From positions 177,311 to 241,310 of the forward strand of contig JBBHKE010002073.1 in assembly GCA_037447655.1 (NCBI GenBank): a DNA stretch of 64,000 nt, written 5' to 3'. A program made the position numbers and the translations under genes. The DNA is from Zygnema cylindricum (taxonomy: Eukaryota > Streptophyta > Zygnematophyceae > Zygnematales > Zygnemataceae). This document shows, piece by piece, positions 1-12,320 of the stretch. A model generated the notes under the pieces. The model ran no database searches. It was given only the letters and a program-made list of their open reading frames with translations, and was not told the DNA's origin. Positions within the stretch are counted from its first letter, which is position 1. Each line of letters starts with the position of its first letter.

Positions 1-335
1 TCTTCTCTCCTCTTGCCATTCTTTATCCCATCTCCCTCCCTCTCTTTCTACTGTTTGGTTGTTATATTGGAAAATGGTGACTATGCTATTTGTGGAAGAG
101 ACTCTTTCAGTGCTTTCTTGCTTGACTTTTTGAGGATGAAATTATATTATACTCTATTAGAATAATAATCGAAATAATGTATTGAGGTTTTATTGCTCTT
201 TTTGGCTTCTTGTGGTGCAAAAATAGAAAGAGTGCAGAGGGAAATAGGCTACAGGAGATGACTTTTATTAACTCTAGTGGAGGAAAATTGGCTTTGAATC
301 TGTCTGAAGAAACACGATGGTTTGAAAATTTGCAG

Positions 336-1128
336 GTTTTGTCGTCTTTAATAAAACCTGATGTCAAAGCAAAGAATCGTCTGTTTTGGAATATTTACCA
401 TTGGACGGGAGGATATGCTGTGATTGCATTGAGCATCATCAACATATTTATTGGGTTCCATCTTCTCGAGGTAAGTAACCTAATTTGGGAATTTGTAATA
501 GTGAGACTTTCCATTTTTTTGCATTAGGTTTGTGGTCGTTTTCATAATGCATTTCAAAATTAGGGCAAAATTAGGGTTTGCGGTAGTTTTTTTGTCATAC
601 TTGAAGAGGTTTATGAATTAATAATTTTCCTTAGAAGTATGCAGCATTCAAAAATTATTCGCCACTCTCTGTAGTAATTAGTTTTACAGTTTTCTTTTAT
701 TAATTTTGTTCCAAAATAGTTATGATAGTTTTTGTTTTCTCTCTAAGTTCTGTGCATCTCTCTTAGTTTAGGCACGTCCAGGAAATATTTGTTATCTTCT
801 TCCCTTTCCCAGGAATATCGCAATTTGACTTTGCAGAGAGACCTCGTGGAGATCAAGAGAGAGGGAGTGAGAGAGAAAGAGAGAGGGAGAGAGAGAGAGA
901 AAGAGAGCTGATTCGCGTCTGTTGGGGTGATGTTTTCTGCAGGTCTATGGCAAATGGAGGACCGTCTACATTGTCATCATTCTTTGTTTGGCAGGTCTCT
1001 CCATCTTGTTGGAAATTGTGACATGGATCACATGGCTTTCAAAGAAGAACCGAGATCCCGAATTGGAGGCCCCATTAGGAGGAGGAACCAATGGGCAACC
1101 TCGAAAGCCCGAGGATGTGACACCATAA
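336..1128 (+). CDS. Cytochrome b561/DOMON-type membrane protein, 3' end (two exons)
   Basis: The window opens inside this gene, so only its C-terminal part is visible. Exon a is 336-470 (acceptor ..tttgcag, donor GTAAGT at 471). Exon b is 943-1128 (acceptor ..ttctgcag), ending in TAA. Both junctions are phase 0. Exon a encodes VLSSLIKP..., then FWNIYHWTGGYAVIAL and a hydrophobic helix ending FIGFHLLE. The NIYH histidine sits where this family has a heme-ligand histidine. Exon b begins VYGKWRTVYIVIILC, forms the last membrane helix (LSILLEIVTWITWL), then a short hydrophilic tail ending PEDVTP. This arrangement matches plant DOMON-cytochrome b561 proteins (AIR12/CYB561D-like), which move electrons across membranes, probably using ascorbate. 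The DOMON part would lie upstream, outside the window. The family call is recognition from memory; the acceptor at 336 is inferred. Confidence 0.78.
836..908 (+). repeat. GA-rich simple repeat in the b561 intron
   Basis: A degenerate (GA)n/(GAGAGG)n stretch just upstream of the final exon acceptor. It resembles the much longer polypurine tracts elsewhere in the window. Confidence 0.8.
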
Positions 1129-1868
1129 ACATCAGTAAACGGTTTAGTTTTTTCTGCAATTTAGAAATTCATAGACTTAAATTATCGTTTTAGGAAATGA
1201 AAGAGTTAGTGAATAATAGTAGACTATGTATTAATCATGGGAAATCTCCCATGGGGTCGTCCTGCGAGGCTTAACTAGTCCTACACTCTATTTATTGACC
1301 TTCAGGGAGGAGAAGGAGAAGTCCTTTCGTGGGACTGAATAATGAGTTAAACAGTAGTTGAGGTTTGAAAAACTTGTATCCTGGGGATGAGCTGAAGAGT
1401 TTTGAGACGGTTCAATGTATCGAATGGAGGAGAGGTATTGCTTTCGTTTGTGTGTATTGAAATCTTTTCTTAGGAAACAAAACAAAATATTTTTCATCTG
1501 AGGTGGTGCTTTGCCACCTATTTGTGCTGTCTCGAAGTTGTGTTCAATATGTACTACGGGTTTTTGGGGTTTAAAAACCTAAAATACCCTAAAGGCTTTT
1601 GCTATTCATGCCTATCTGTGTCTGCAGCCTGCTTCTGTTTTTTTTGTTGTTTTTTGGTTTATTTAAATAAGCAACTTTTTCAATGTTTTGTTGGGTCGAG
1701 ACATTTAAAAATACCCCATTTAAAACTTAGAACAGATAAGAGTCCTTCTACCTACCCCATTTACAGGTGGTTAATAGGAGATATGAGAGAATGAAAAACC
1801 AGTGGCTATGTGACTTTTTCCTCTGCCTTTCTGTCTTTGTTTCTGATTTAATACAAGGAATTACATTT
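1129..1868. other. 3' flank of the b561-type gene, no other gene seen
   Basis: AT-rich sequence after the stop codon, probably 3' UTR followed by intergenic DNA. No conserved coding signature or RNA gene was recognised. Confidence 0.5.
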
Positions 1869-1935
1869 CTAAAAAAAAAAAAAAAAAAAAAAAAAGCAGG
1901 ATAAATTAAAAAGCACGATGGTAATCCATCTGAGT

Positions 1936-2264
1936 CCAGGGTATAAAATGGATGGCATGGCCAAAACTGAAAAACTACTATATAAAACAAATAGAGCGAT
2001 GGGAACAAAAAGAAAAGAAAAGAAACGATAAACAAGGAAAATAAAAGCACCCAAACTCAAAATGAAAAGCATGACAACTCAGAAAACCAAAACCTCCAGG
2101 GTACAAAAGGGGTGGCATGGCCAAAAGTGAAAAACTACAATATAAAACAAATAGGGCGATGGGAACCAAAAGAAAAGAAAAGAAACGAAAAGAAACGATC
2201 AACAAGGAAAATAAAAGCACCCAAACTCAAAATGAAAAGCACGACAACTCAGAAAACCAAAACC
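1936..2264 (-). repeat. Tandem duplication in the non-LTR element's 3' tail (~160-bp unit)
   Basis: Unit 1 (1936-2095) and unit 2 (2096-2264) share almost their whole sequence, each starting ccagggta and containing the block aaactcaaaatgaaaagca. Unit 2 has a short extra aaacgaaaag stretch. The truncated copy at 29281 has only one unit, so the duplication is probably specific to this copy. Confidence 0.85.
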
Positions 2265-2320
2265 ACAACCCCAACCCCAAAACAATTAAATATCTACAAA
2301 AAGCAACCCCGTAAGTCCCC

Positions 2321-5300
2321 TCAGCCTGGGGGAGCACGTTGAGGGAATTCCGGAACTCGGCGACAATCCATAACCCCAACAGCCGATCGGAGGAAAATAG
2401 AAGCTTGCACTCGCTGTAAAGCAACCGATAAGCGCTGACGATAAAAAGAAGTAAGGACCGAAGAAGGAGGGCTCCCAGGTCCTCGGCGCTCCAAAGCACG
2501 TCGAGCACATGTACGAAGAAACTCATCCTGTGCAACACCCAAACAACCAAAGATCTCGACCACCATCGGAATAAAGTCATCCCTAAGGTCCCGCTGGACA
2601 TAATCACGCTCCTTCGCCTTAGCAGCATCACGAGCTGCCACCCCAACATGTCGAGCCGCCTGACCAACAACTGTAGCTGAAGTAGGGTTTGCCAGAACAA
2701 TATGACCGAAGATGCGACGGGCACCATCAAGCAAAACAACATCCATCCGACGCGAGAGAATGATATGAGAAATCTCTCGACGCACATAAAAGCCCCCTTC
2801 GGATTCGATAGTCGCAATGGTGTCGCGAATAGTGTCATGCGCCTGGATCAAATCTCCCTCATGGCAGCAACGAAGCAAATGGACACCATCGGGCCCAAGT
2901 AAAAGAGGACGGGGGAGGCCCAGGCGAAATCGGAGGGCGGTAGTGAATTGAGCGGGTGAAAATCGGAGAGTGGCCAAAATAGGTGTGGCGCAAAGCCAAG
3001 ATCCATAACCAGGTCCACCACATGAGAGAAGACGGGCACGCGAAGAATCGGAGGGAAGCGCTTGATAAGGTCGGATTTAATGGCGGCGACAACCCGATCA
3101 GAAATCGATTCTTGGACACGCTCAATAGATTTGGTAACAAGGGTGGAGAAAATTGGCACATCCACTAGGGCATGGGGAGGAAGAGAATGTGACGCGTCCA
3201 ATAGAGATCGCTGGAAGGCGAACACACCGTCTGAAACCTGGGGGATAACATTAGCTAGAACGGGGGTGTCCCCAGCCAAGAAACGGGAAAGAAGAGTAGA
3301 GGCAATAAGACACCAACTTCCCAAATAGGCGGCGGGAGCAACACGAGCATTGGATAATAGACCCAACCCCACAGTAGTGAGAGGGAGGGATGCCTTAATG
3401 TGGGCCGATGGCCCAGACTCGCGATCAAATGCCCCCCGACCTAACATAGTGTGGAGGAATTCCATGAGGCGATCGTCAAAGGCCGAGAGAGAGGAGATAA
3501 ATGTCGGAGTGGGAGGGGAAGTACGAGTAGGATAAGAAGGGCAGTGGGGAAAACACCTGGTTAACATAGCAAAAGCAACTTGGGGATCAAGAAGGCGAGG
3601 AAGATTGTCCACTTGGGCTAGATCTGTCTGTAAAGCATCATGAAGGAATTGGGTCACGAAAGTTTCCAAACCAAAAGGGCAACCAAGCACTCGAATGCCA
3701 TCGAAGGGAAAAGGGGTTTGAAAACCAAGAGGGGGAATAAACGAAAGTGGAATATCCTTAGGAGACCAAATAGCACACTTCGACGGCTGGACTGAAAGGT
3801 TGAGTTCGGCTAAACGTTCCTTGAAAAAAGCATATGCAAACACGACTTGTTCTCTGGTCCCAATAATGTGCTTATCATCTGCGACCGAAGTAAAAAGGCA
3901 AGAAGGGAAGGCGACCGCGGAGGCACGAAGGGACCGGTAATGGGCGAGGGCGAACAAAGGGCCGCTGAGAGGGTCGCCTTAGCAAGTGCCAATAGCAGAG
4001 GAGAGAGGAATGAGATCACCATCGGCCGAGAACGAAAGGCCGCTTGTCAAAGAATAGAAAGCCCTCACAAAGGGGAATAAATGGACAATCGGAGATGGAG
4101 CCGCCATAAGCTCTGAAAAAATCACGTTCCGATCCACCGTATTAAAGGCATTGGAAACGTCGACCTGAAGGACCAACCAATCCGGATCTACATCCGACAA
4201 AGCCCGAATCTCGTGGACCACGGCCTCACAACCCCCCTCACGTGGCCACTCCAAACTGATGAGGAGAGAATTAATCATGGAAAGAGCTGGAGACATATCG
4301 CACGAGCCACCAATCTATATAAAACCTCTCCCACGGCGATAGGGCGGATCCCACGATTAGGTTTGGCGATTGCCACATGGCGGGACGCCGTGAGAAGATC
4401 ACAAATCCAAGGGGGAACATCCCCACTAGCAATAAGGGAACATACTCGAAAAAACACATCAAACCCCCAGGTACCCGATTCAAGGGGCAAAACATTGCGA
4501 AACAACTCATACACTGTGCCCGAGGGGCCCCCCGCTGAAAGGTGAGGAGAAGAGCTAAGAGCCTTATTGAAAACCTCCCGATCCAAAGTTAAACTCTCAA
4601 AAGGCTCAAAGGCGTGGATGGAAGGGGGTAAAGGGGAAGGGGCAGAGGGGTGGAGAGCTCGAAGAACCTCAATAGTGGAAGAAGTTCCGGGGGCAAGGGT
4701 GAATGGTTGTAGGGCCCGAACCGCTTGAGAAAGCTCACCAACACGGCCTAAGTGAATTGCTCGATGATAAGAGGTCGGGGCATCAGATGGCCTAGGTGGC
4801 CATCATGGTATGAAAGAGGTGCTCGATACCCCATCCTCATGCTCGGCGTGGAGGGCCTTCCAGTCACCACAAAGGAATCAGCGACAACGTGCCATAGTTT
4901 CTCTAGCCCCACTGCCCCCTCAACGACCAGGAAGGCCTAGCACCCAGAGAGAGAACATAAGAAGAAAGTGCCAAGGAGCAATGTTCGTCGGGTTTGAAGA
5001 AATGTGGGACAAGGGGAGGTGGAGGGCATCTTGTACTATTGTCCTGACGTCCATAAGAATACGGGTGTACAATCACGGGCGAGGGGCTCCCAAATAGTAA
5101 GCCCCAAAAACATCCAACTCATGGACGAAATTCCAATCCTCATTTAAGGGGGCCTGACGCGAGTGTGGTCGACGACGATTGAGGAGAGGTGATAAACAAA
5201 GGACCACCCAGGGTTATACAAGGTCGACAACTCCGTGTATGGAGGGAAATATCAGCCCCAGCGGCAAAGAGGTTGTGACACCCAGGACATTCTAACCGCC

Positions 5301-5373
5301 TAAGATGTTTACGAGGTTTGGGTGGAGGTGGGGGAGGGAGAAAGGAATAAGAAGGGCTTCCTGACATGGTCAA
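2321..5373 (-). pseudogene. Reverse transcriptase / endonuclease-like polyprotein of the non-LTR element
   Basis: The N-terminus (start near 5367) is proline-rich, then carries a zinc finger of form Cx2Cx12Hx4C, starting CPGCHNLF. The RT palm begins near 4370 with KPNRGIRPIAVGEVLYRL. The first catalytic aspartate is in LQVDVSNAFNTVDR (about 4170) and the ADD box is in SVADDKHIIG (about 3885). After the RT, a segment with GPDGVHLLRC and a downstream HD (about 2880) resembles the zinc-binding linker of this family. RRMDVVLLDG and KAKERDYVQRD...VEIFGCLG then look like a PD-(D/E)XK-type nuclease core (inferred). The reading frame changes near 4290, 3970 and 2970. It ends with TGA/TAG-closed frames near 2321. 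Confidence 0.72.
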
Positions 5374-5481
5374 TAAGTCAAAGAAGCCATGGGAATTAGG
5401 AGGGTGAGAGGAAGTGAAAGCGTGGGAGAGGAAAAGGAACCATGTGGGATGGATGGGGAAAATGGTAGTGGGCCAGAATAC

Positions 5482-6311
5482 TGTTTTTTTTTAGAAAGCT
5501 TTAGTCCTCTCTATGCCTCAGCTGTGAGGGAGAGAGAGTTGTTCATGACTTAAGCTATTTTTGGTTAAGTTCGGTTCAATACTTACCAAAATTAGTGAGA
5601 CATTGAAGTTGGGAGTTCACGGTTCATTCACACTTGGGACACGCGTCGTCACTTGAGAGAAATGCGTGAGTATGTCCTCCGTGGACGTACGGAAATTCGG
5701 CAGGACCACGGGACTTCGTGAAGTCAGTTCTACGGTGCCAAATCCTCTAATCGGACGGCTGACAGCCGCCGCCAACAAATACTGACGAGGCGTGACTAGA
5801 TCACTATCACTTTACGTTGTTTGAACTTCGGTGTAAATATTTGGTAGAATAGAATTTTGTTTGTAGTGAATTAGTTGTTTAGTGTTGAAAATGTGGTTTT
5901 TGACATACCTTCAGTACACAGGTATACTCACAGTATTTGTTGTGTTAAAATGTTAGATGTACGGTTGGAATGCCTCCGTACATCTTAGTGTAGTTTCGGT
6001 GTATAGAAGTAGGACTTAGTGAATTTGATTTTTTAGGAACAAATGATATGAAAACTGTACACTCAGTTTTATGTAATTTTATTTCTGCATATCTCATAGA
6101 TCTATGAGCGGAATTGATTGAAATTTTGTGTGTGTGTTCCTTTGTATGTTGACTACACTGTGGAAAATATTCCGGACTATTAAAGCATTTTAGTGAAAGT
6201 TATAGTCTGTCAACGTTGCTGTTCAGCAATCAATATTTGTGGAAGCTTCCTCTCTTGATTTGTTCTACGATGACTACAGCTGCATCTTCTTCATCTTCAG
6301 TGCCAGCAGTT
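5482..6311 (+). repeat. Copia element 1: 5' direct repeat (LTR + leader + gag start)
   Basis: This begins TGTTTTTTTTAGAAAGC and is repeated, with few differences, at 10454-11273. The shared sequence runs past any normal LTR end and includes the leader and the first 14 codons of gag (ATG at 6270). The LTR proper is therefore shorter, and the second copy is LTR plus leader. I could not place the inner LTR end or a primer binding site with confidence. Confidence 0.8.
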
Positions 6312-9300
6312 GTCTCATAACAACAGGTCACGGGCCCGCCTTCACGAATTCCGGTCTTTGATGGACGCGAATATCTATATTGGGCAGATTTGGTTAAGTC
6401 TTACTTCAAGCAAGTGAAACCTATTGATGTGTTAAATGGATCACTGGCACAATCTGATGCCAGCTTTGATCAGAAAAATGACCAGGCTTTGCATTTAGTA
6501 AACCTTATGATATCAAAAGAATTGCATATGGCATACATTAATGTTACAAAGGCATCAGAATTGTGGGATGCATTGAAATCTTCTTATGTTAAAGTTAGTG
6601 ACCAGCATGAGTTTATAACTGCTGGTCGGATCTTTGAGTATAAGTACACAGGTGGTAGCATGGTGGAATACACTAATCGGTTTTGAATGTTACTATCAGA
6701 AAATGCATGTTCTAGGGGGACTTTTTCCCCTTATCATCAGGCCATGATTCTCCTAAAGGGGCTTCCTAATGAATATAAAGGAGCCTCAGATGAAATGAAA
6801 AAGTTGTCTAAACCTCTTTGGAATTTGCAAAAAACTATAGTTTATCTTGGCAGAAGAGGCTACTCAGACAGTTTTAGGATTTGGAAAACCAGCTGTAGCA
6901 TTTACGGCTCAGTTTCAAAGGGAAAGTAGATATCAAAGGAATCGGTTTAATCCTCAGTTTGAGAAATGTGTTTATTGCTATACTGATGGTCACTCCTTAA
7001 GAACTTGTCCTTTGTATATAAAAGCTCTTGAAAGAGGTACCTTTCGGAAAGGATGGAGACACCGCGGACCTCCCATTTCCCAAAAACCTCCGAATAAAAC
7101 TGTTGCATTTTCAGCGGAGGATACGGAATTGAAGAAGAAAACGACCGAGGAAACGACATATGATGTGATCAGTTTTCCAAAAACTGATGACAAAGAGTTC
7201 TTTGCTCTTGCCAAACTCGACATGATGGAAGGAGAAAAGGACCTCGGATGGATAATGGATTCCGATAGCTCTTCACACATGTGCTGGAACAAGTCTTGGT
7301 TTAAGGAGATGTCTTCTATTCCTTTACGTCAGATCTTTTGTGCTTGTGGCTATGCCGTTGAATAAAATGCCAAAGGAAACATAGATCTAGTTTGTGTGAT
7401 AGATGGAAAGGTTGCTAAGAGAACTTTGTATGTTGTCTTGTATGTTCCAAAGTTCAAGAAAAATCTGTTTTCTACGTCTGTAGCTGAAAGCAAAGGCTTT
7501 GAGGTTCTCTTGAAAAATGGCAAGAAAATAGTGAGCAAGAATGGAAGAGTAGCTCTAGTAGAAACTAGAGGCCCAAACTATTTGTACCGTATGGACTTAG
7601 CTAATAAAATTGATTTTGCGTACTCTAGTGTCCTATGTGATAATGTTTTGTGGCATAAAAGGCTTGGTCATGTGCATCATGAGAGACTTGCTAAGATGAT
7701 AAAGCATGATATGATAGAGGGAGTCAAGCTTGGTCAAAAAGAGTCTCATGTGTGCGATGGTTGTGCTCTCGGAAAGCTTCACAAGCTTCCCCTATCACAA
7801 GTTTCTGATCACCGAGCCACAGATGTTCTTGGTATTATTCACTCTGATGTTTTCGGCCTTTCTAAAGTTCCCTCTCTTGGTGGAAGCCGCTTCTTTGTCA
7901 CCTTTACAGACGATTAATCCCGATATAGTCGCCTATACTTCATGAAGGAGAAGAGAGAAGTCTTCACTCACTTTAAACACTACAAAATCTGGGCGGAGAA
8001 ACTTCACGGCAAATCTATTCTTGCTTTGCGGACGGATAATGGTACAGAGTATGTATCTCATGCCTTTGCTGATTTTTTGAAAGAAAATGGCATCTCTCGT
8101 GAATTTACTGCTCCGTACACACTGGAACAAAATGGTGTTGCCGAGAGACTTAATCGGACTTTGACTGAATGTGCTCGATCTATGATGGCCGATAAAGGTG
8201 TGGATCCAAAGTTTTGGGGCGAAGCTTTTCATTGTGCTTCCTACATCCGAAATAGAGTGGAAACCCGAGCTGTTAGGGGTAAGACACCTTATGAAGTGTG
8301 GACAGGCAGAAAGCCAAATGTCAGTCATTTTAGAGTTTTTGGTAGCAAATGTTTTAACTTGGATAATCTTCCCAATTGGAAGCTTAGTCCAAAATCTGTA
8401 CCTGGTGTCTATTTAGGCTATGATGATGAATCTGCAGGCTATAGAGTGTATAATCCTCAGAGAGGATGCCTTCAAACAGCCAGGAATATTCAGATTAAAG
8501 AAGAAAGTCAATCTGTTGACGTTTTTAGCATGGATGCAGCTGAAAGGAATGAGAAAATACAAGAGTATATCATTCTTAAGCAGGTACCTTTTACTCCAAC
8601 CTCTTCTACTTCTTCTACCTCTCTCCCAAATGCCTCTGAGCCGTCAAATACTCATTCTGGAGCTGCTCCTTCTATTGATGCTGCTCCCAATACACGCCCT
8701 GTACGGCAATCTAGGGAACCAACAGTTCCCGTGTCAAATTTTCCGGGGGGAAGAAAGCAAAGCAGCCGCCTTTGAGGCGACCGAGTTGAGAGTGCCTTTT
8801 CTGCAAGCACAGGGGAGTCGCTTACTATTCATGAAACTTTTTCCGTTCTTTAAAAGGATCATTAGATCTCGACTGCAAATGAAGAGATAAAGTCAATTAT
8901 GGAAGCCCAAACTTGGGAACTTGTGGAGCTCCCACCGAACCGGAAAACTATCGGTTGTAAGTGGGTCTTAAATTAAAATTGAATCCTGATAAAACAATTG
9001 AGAGATATAAAGCTAGACTGGTGGTTAAGGGATTTAGCTAAAAGGAGGGAATTGATTATGAAGAGACCTTCTCTCTTGTGGTTCGCTTTCCTACCGTTAG
9101 AGTTTTGCTATCACTTGCTGCAATAAAGGATATGGAATTGCATCAGATGGATGTTAAGACGACTTTCTTGCATGGTGATTTGGAGAAAGTAATTTATATG
9201 AAGCAGCCAGAGATGTATGTAGAAAATGGGAAAGAAAATCTGGTCTGTAAACTGTTGAAGTCCCTGTATGGTCTGAAACAGGCTTTGAGACAATGGAACT

Positions 9301-10392
9301 TGAAATTAGATGAGTATTTAACCAATCTTGGCTTTACCAGGATCAGTTCAGATTACTCAGTCTATGTAATGCAAGGTGATGATGGAGTGATTTATGTGGC
9401 AGTGTATGTAGATGATTTACTACCGATTAGCAAATCCATCAATGAGATTAATAAAATAAAATCAGCTTTGAATTCCCTGTTTGAAATGAAAGACTTGGGT
9501 GAGGCTAAGTATATTCTAGGAATTCAAGTAGAAAGAGACAGGAAACATAAAATTATTTATTTAACTCAAAAATTTGCAATCAAACAATGTTAGAAAAGTT
9601 GGAAATGTCAGAAGCAAAGAGGAGTGCCACTCCTATGGAATTCAAGCAGAAATTGGAGGGCACGGAAACAGATGGTGGTATTTTGGTTGATGATTTCTTA
9701 GAATCGGGGGAGGCAGATTCTATGTCCTCCATTCCTTACAGGCAGATTGTCGGAAGCCTTTTTTATTTCATGAACTCTACTTGTCCCGACATTAGAGCAG
9801 CGGTTGGAGCCTTAAGCCGAAACTTGCAAAATCCAAGGAAGTCGGACTATGAGGCAGCAAAAATAGTTCTTCGTTATCTTGCAGGAACTCAAAATCTTAC
9901 ACTCTCTCTCGGTGGAGAGGAAGTCAAAATTCAGACATGGAGCGATGCAAGCTACGGAGATATGCCCAGCTGACGCTCCACCACCGGATACATTTTGAAG
10001 ATCGGAAGTGGAACTTGCTGCTGGAGCAACAAACTTCAGAAAGTAACAACTCAGTCTACCATCGAGGTTGAGTACATGGCTGCCAACTCGGCAGTTAAGG
10101 AGTTACTTTGGGTAAAGTCTCTTCTCCAAAAGCTTTTTTTTATGCAATCTGGACCACAGATAGTGTGGTGTGATAATAGGCAGCAATAGCTATTGCATCT
10201 AATCACAATCATCACTTTAAGAGTAAGCACATTGATATCAAGCTACATTTTGTAAGAGAAAAGGTGATGGGAAAAGTATTGAAGTTGAGTTATTTACCGG
10301 ATGAGCAAATGGTGGCTGATATGATGATAAAACCCTTACCTGCTCCCAAATTGAAGTTTTATAGAGAGACATGTGGATTGAGTGCAAATTGA
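6270..10392 (+). pseudogene. Ty1/copia gag-pol, decayed (copia element 1)
   Basis: The gag-pol order is that of Ty1/copia. Gag (from 6270) has a UBN2-like region including FDGREYLYWADLVKSYF, then a CCHC knuckle CVYCYTDGHSLRTC (about 6967-7008). The protease has WIMDSDSSSHM, where the catalytic D-S-G is changed to D-S-D. GAG-pre-integrase HHCC (WHKRLGH...CDGCALGK) is near 7650-7790. The integrase core has HSDV, LRTDNGTEY and NGVAERLNRT, so its D,D,E residues are present. The RT retains AVYVDDLL (about 9400). RNase H ends at TGA 10390-10392 after MVADMMIKPLPAPKLKF. Damage includes an in-frame TAA at 6318, TGA at 6684, TAA at 7363 and 7915, plus frameshifts. Confidence 0.92.
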
Positions 10393-10423
10393 AGTTTTGT
10401 AGAGAGACATGTGGATTGAGTGA
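10349..10423 (+). repeat. 38-bp tandem duplication at the end of copia 1 pol
   Basis: The segment aaattgaagttttatagaga... to ...gattgagtg (10349-10386) is repeated immediately (10387-10423) with one substitution. The second copy lies just after the pol stop. Confidence 0.9.
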
Positions 10424-10453
10424 CTAGCAGAGTCTAAAGCTTTAGGGTAGTGT

Positions 10454-11273
10454 TGTTTTTAGAAAGCTTTAGTCCTCTGTATGCCTCAGCTGTGAGGGAG
10501 AGAGAGCATTTCAGGACTCAAGCTATTTTTGGTTGAGTTCGGTTCAGTACTTACCAAAATTTAGTGTGACATTGAAGTTGGGAGTTCACGGTTCATTCAC
10601 ACTTGGGACACACGTCGTCACTTGAGAGAATGCGTGAGTATGTCCTCCGTGGACGTACGAAAATTCGGCAGGACCACATGACTTCGTGAAGTCTGTTCTA
10701 CGATGCCAAATCCTCTAATCAGACGGCTGACAGCCGCCGCCAACAAATATTGACGAGGCGTGACTAGATCACTATCACTTAACGTTGTTTGAACTTCGGT
10801 GTAAATATTTGGTAGAATAGAATTTTGTTTGCAGTGAATTAGTTGTTTAGTGTTGAGAATGTGGTTTATGACATACCTTCAGTACACAGGTATACTCACA
10901 GTATTTGTTGTGTTAGAATGTTAGATGTACGGTTGGAATGCCTCCATACAGCTTAGTGTAGTTTCGGTGTATAGAAGTAGGACTTAGTGAATTTGATTTT
11001 TTAGGAACAAATGATATGAAAATTGTACACTCAGTTTTATGTAATTTTATTTCTGCATATCTCATAGATCTATGAGCGGATTTGATTGAAATTTTGTGTG
11101 TGTGTTCTTCTGTATGTTGACTACATTGTGAAAAACATTCAGGACTATTAGAGTGCTTTACTGAAAGTTATAGTTTGTCAAAGTTGTTGTTCAGCCATCG
11201 GTATTTGTGGAAGCTTCCACTCTTGATTTGTTCTACGATGACTACTGCTGCATCTTCTTCAGTGCCAGCAGTT
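10454..11273 (+). repeat. Copia element 1: second copy of LTR + leader + gag start
   Basis: This matches 5482-6311 through the gag start codon (ATG at 11238) and the following codons up to ..gccagcagtt. A normal 3' LTR would stop before the leader. The extension suggests an LTR-internal-LTR-internal tandem from unequal recombination. Its continuation (gtctcagaacaacaag) is found after the insertion, at 12326. Confidence 0.85.
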
Positions 11274-12320
11274 TTAAACTCTGAGACCTCCATAAGTCCT
11301 CAGAGTGGACAGCTTCCAAGAAGCCTCTAGGATAATCCTGACCCCTTTGTGTTTCAGCAAAAATAACTGCCACCCTGGCAGACAAAAACTCTGACCACCT
11401 GCACCCCTGTGAAGGCAAGACTCTCGTGAGTTGATAGCAAAAAGAATCTCTGAATTTGCTCCCCTGAGCAGTAAGTTATGGAGGGTCAAAGTTGACCTTT
11501 TGTACAGAAGCTCTCTGGGAGAGAGGGTCCTATCTTCTAATTTTTCTAAGTCCTATCTCTCTCACCGACTCTATCTACTGATGTACGGAACAAATCAAAA
11601 TACAGTTCCGTACGCAAAAGTACAGCTCCCGGTGTACTTTATGTACGGACAGTGTACGACATGGTCTAAATGTCCACACGTGGAATGTCCGGATTCGCTC
11701 CTTTAATCCTCGGAGATGCCGCCCTCCAATGTAGCATCGCCACGTGTCATCCGATGTGGCAATGTCCAAAAACCGCCGAATTCGGCTTCCGCGATCTCGG
11801 CGCTAATTCCGGCCGTCCGATTAAACTCGCATTTGATCGTAGCCGTAATAAATACATGCGCGGTATTTGTTTCGCTTACGAAATCAATGCGCGATATTGA
11901 TTTCTTTTCCGTACCGCGATTCGTACTTTTACACTACCATATCTATGTATCCCGTTAACTGTTATAGTTAAATGATTTATCCCACGGTTACATGTATAAA
12001 TAATTATCGTACTATATACTATGTAACATTACTTCTAAACTTAACGGCTAAGGCTACCGGCTATCTACTATCTGTCGGCCGGCAGGTACCAGGATCAAAT
12101 CCTGCCGCCGGCACATACTTTTTAGTAATTAATCCCCTAACCAATATAAATTTCCCGTAAACCTCAGGATAGCCTAGGTAGCCATGGCTCTAGCTTCCTC
12201 TCCAATTTCTCAGTGACTGCGACAAGTTTGAGAGTTGGAGAGAGAAGTTAGAGGTAGACTGCCTCGGCTTCTTTATTTCTATTCAGACCTAGAAAATACT
12301 AAAAACCATTAATTTCTACA
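11274..12320. mobile_element. 1047-bp insertion between CAGTT target duplications
   Basis: The gag-start sequence ..gccagCAGTT stops at 11273 and resumes as CAGTTgtctcagaacaac at 12321, as in the intact copy at 6307-6330. The 1047 bp between is absent from copia 1 and flanked by the 5-bp direct repeat CAGTT. Read on the minus strand it starts TGTAGAAATTAATGG and ends CAGAGTTTAA. A 5-bp duplication and TG start fit a solo LTR, but no second copy is in the window. It has several palindromic GTACGG motifs and a tRNA-like hairpin near 12073-12112. No coding region recognised. Confidence 0.6.
12073..12112 (+). other. Hairpin with T-arm-like loop (tRNA-like fragment)
   Basis: The arms gccggcagg and cctgccgccggc enclose a loop containing ggatcaaatcc, close to a polymerase III B box. 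A convincing cloverleaf could not be built from the upstream sequence, so this is at best a relic or a SINE-like end. Confidence 0.25.

Larger units (their letters stand above)
1869..5480 (-). mobile_element. Non-LTR retrotransposon (decayed), R2-like domain order
   Basis: On the minus strand the domain order is N-terminal zinc finger (about 5370-5240), reverse transcriptase (about 4590-3600), then a C-terminal endonuclease-like region (about 2977-2321), then a non-coding tail to 1896 and a homopolymer at 1869-1895. The right edge is set by the start of the copia repeat at 5482, which probably inserted into or beside it. Several frame breaks make it non-functional. A 5'-truncated copy of its tail is at 29281-29488 and a weaker one near 62130-62255. 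Having the endonuclease downstream of the RT, and no upstream APE endonuclease, is the order known for R2/NeSL-type elements. The subgroup assignment is inference. Confidence 0.72.

Noticed and set aside
2112-2342. Lys/Thr-rich plus-strand frames
   Set aside because: Antisense to the non-LTR element's tail and composed of A-rich tandem repeat.
12000-12115. Complete tRNA gene
   Set aside because: Only a T-arm-like hairpin is convincing; D arm and anticodon arm could not be fitted.
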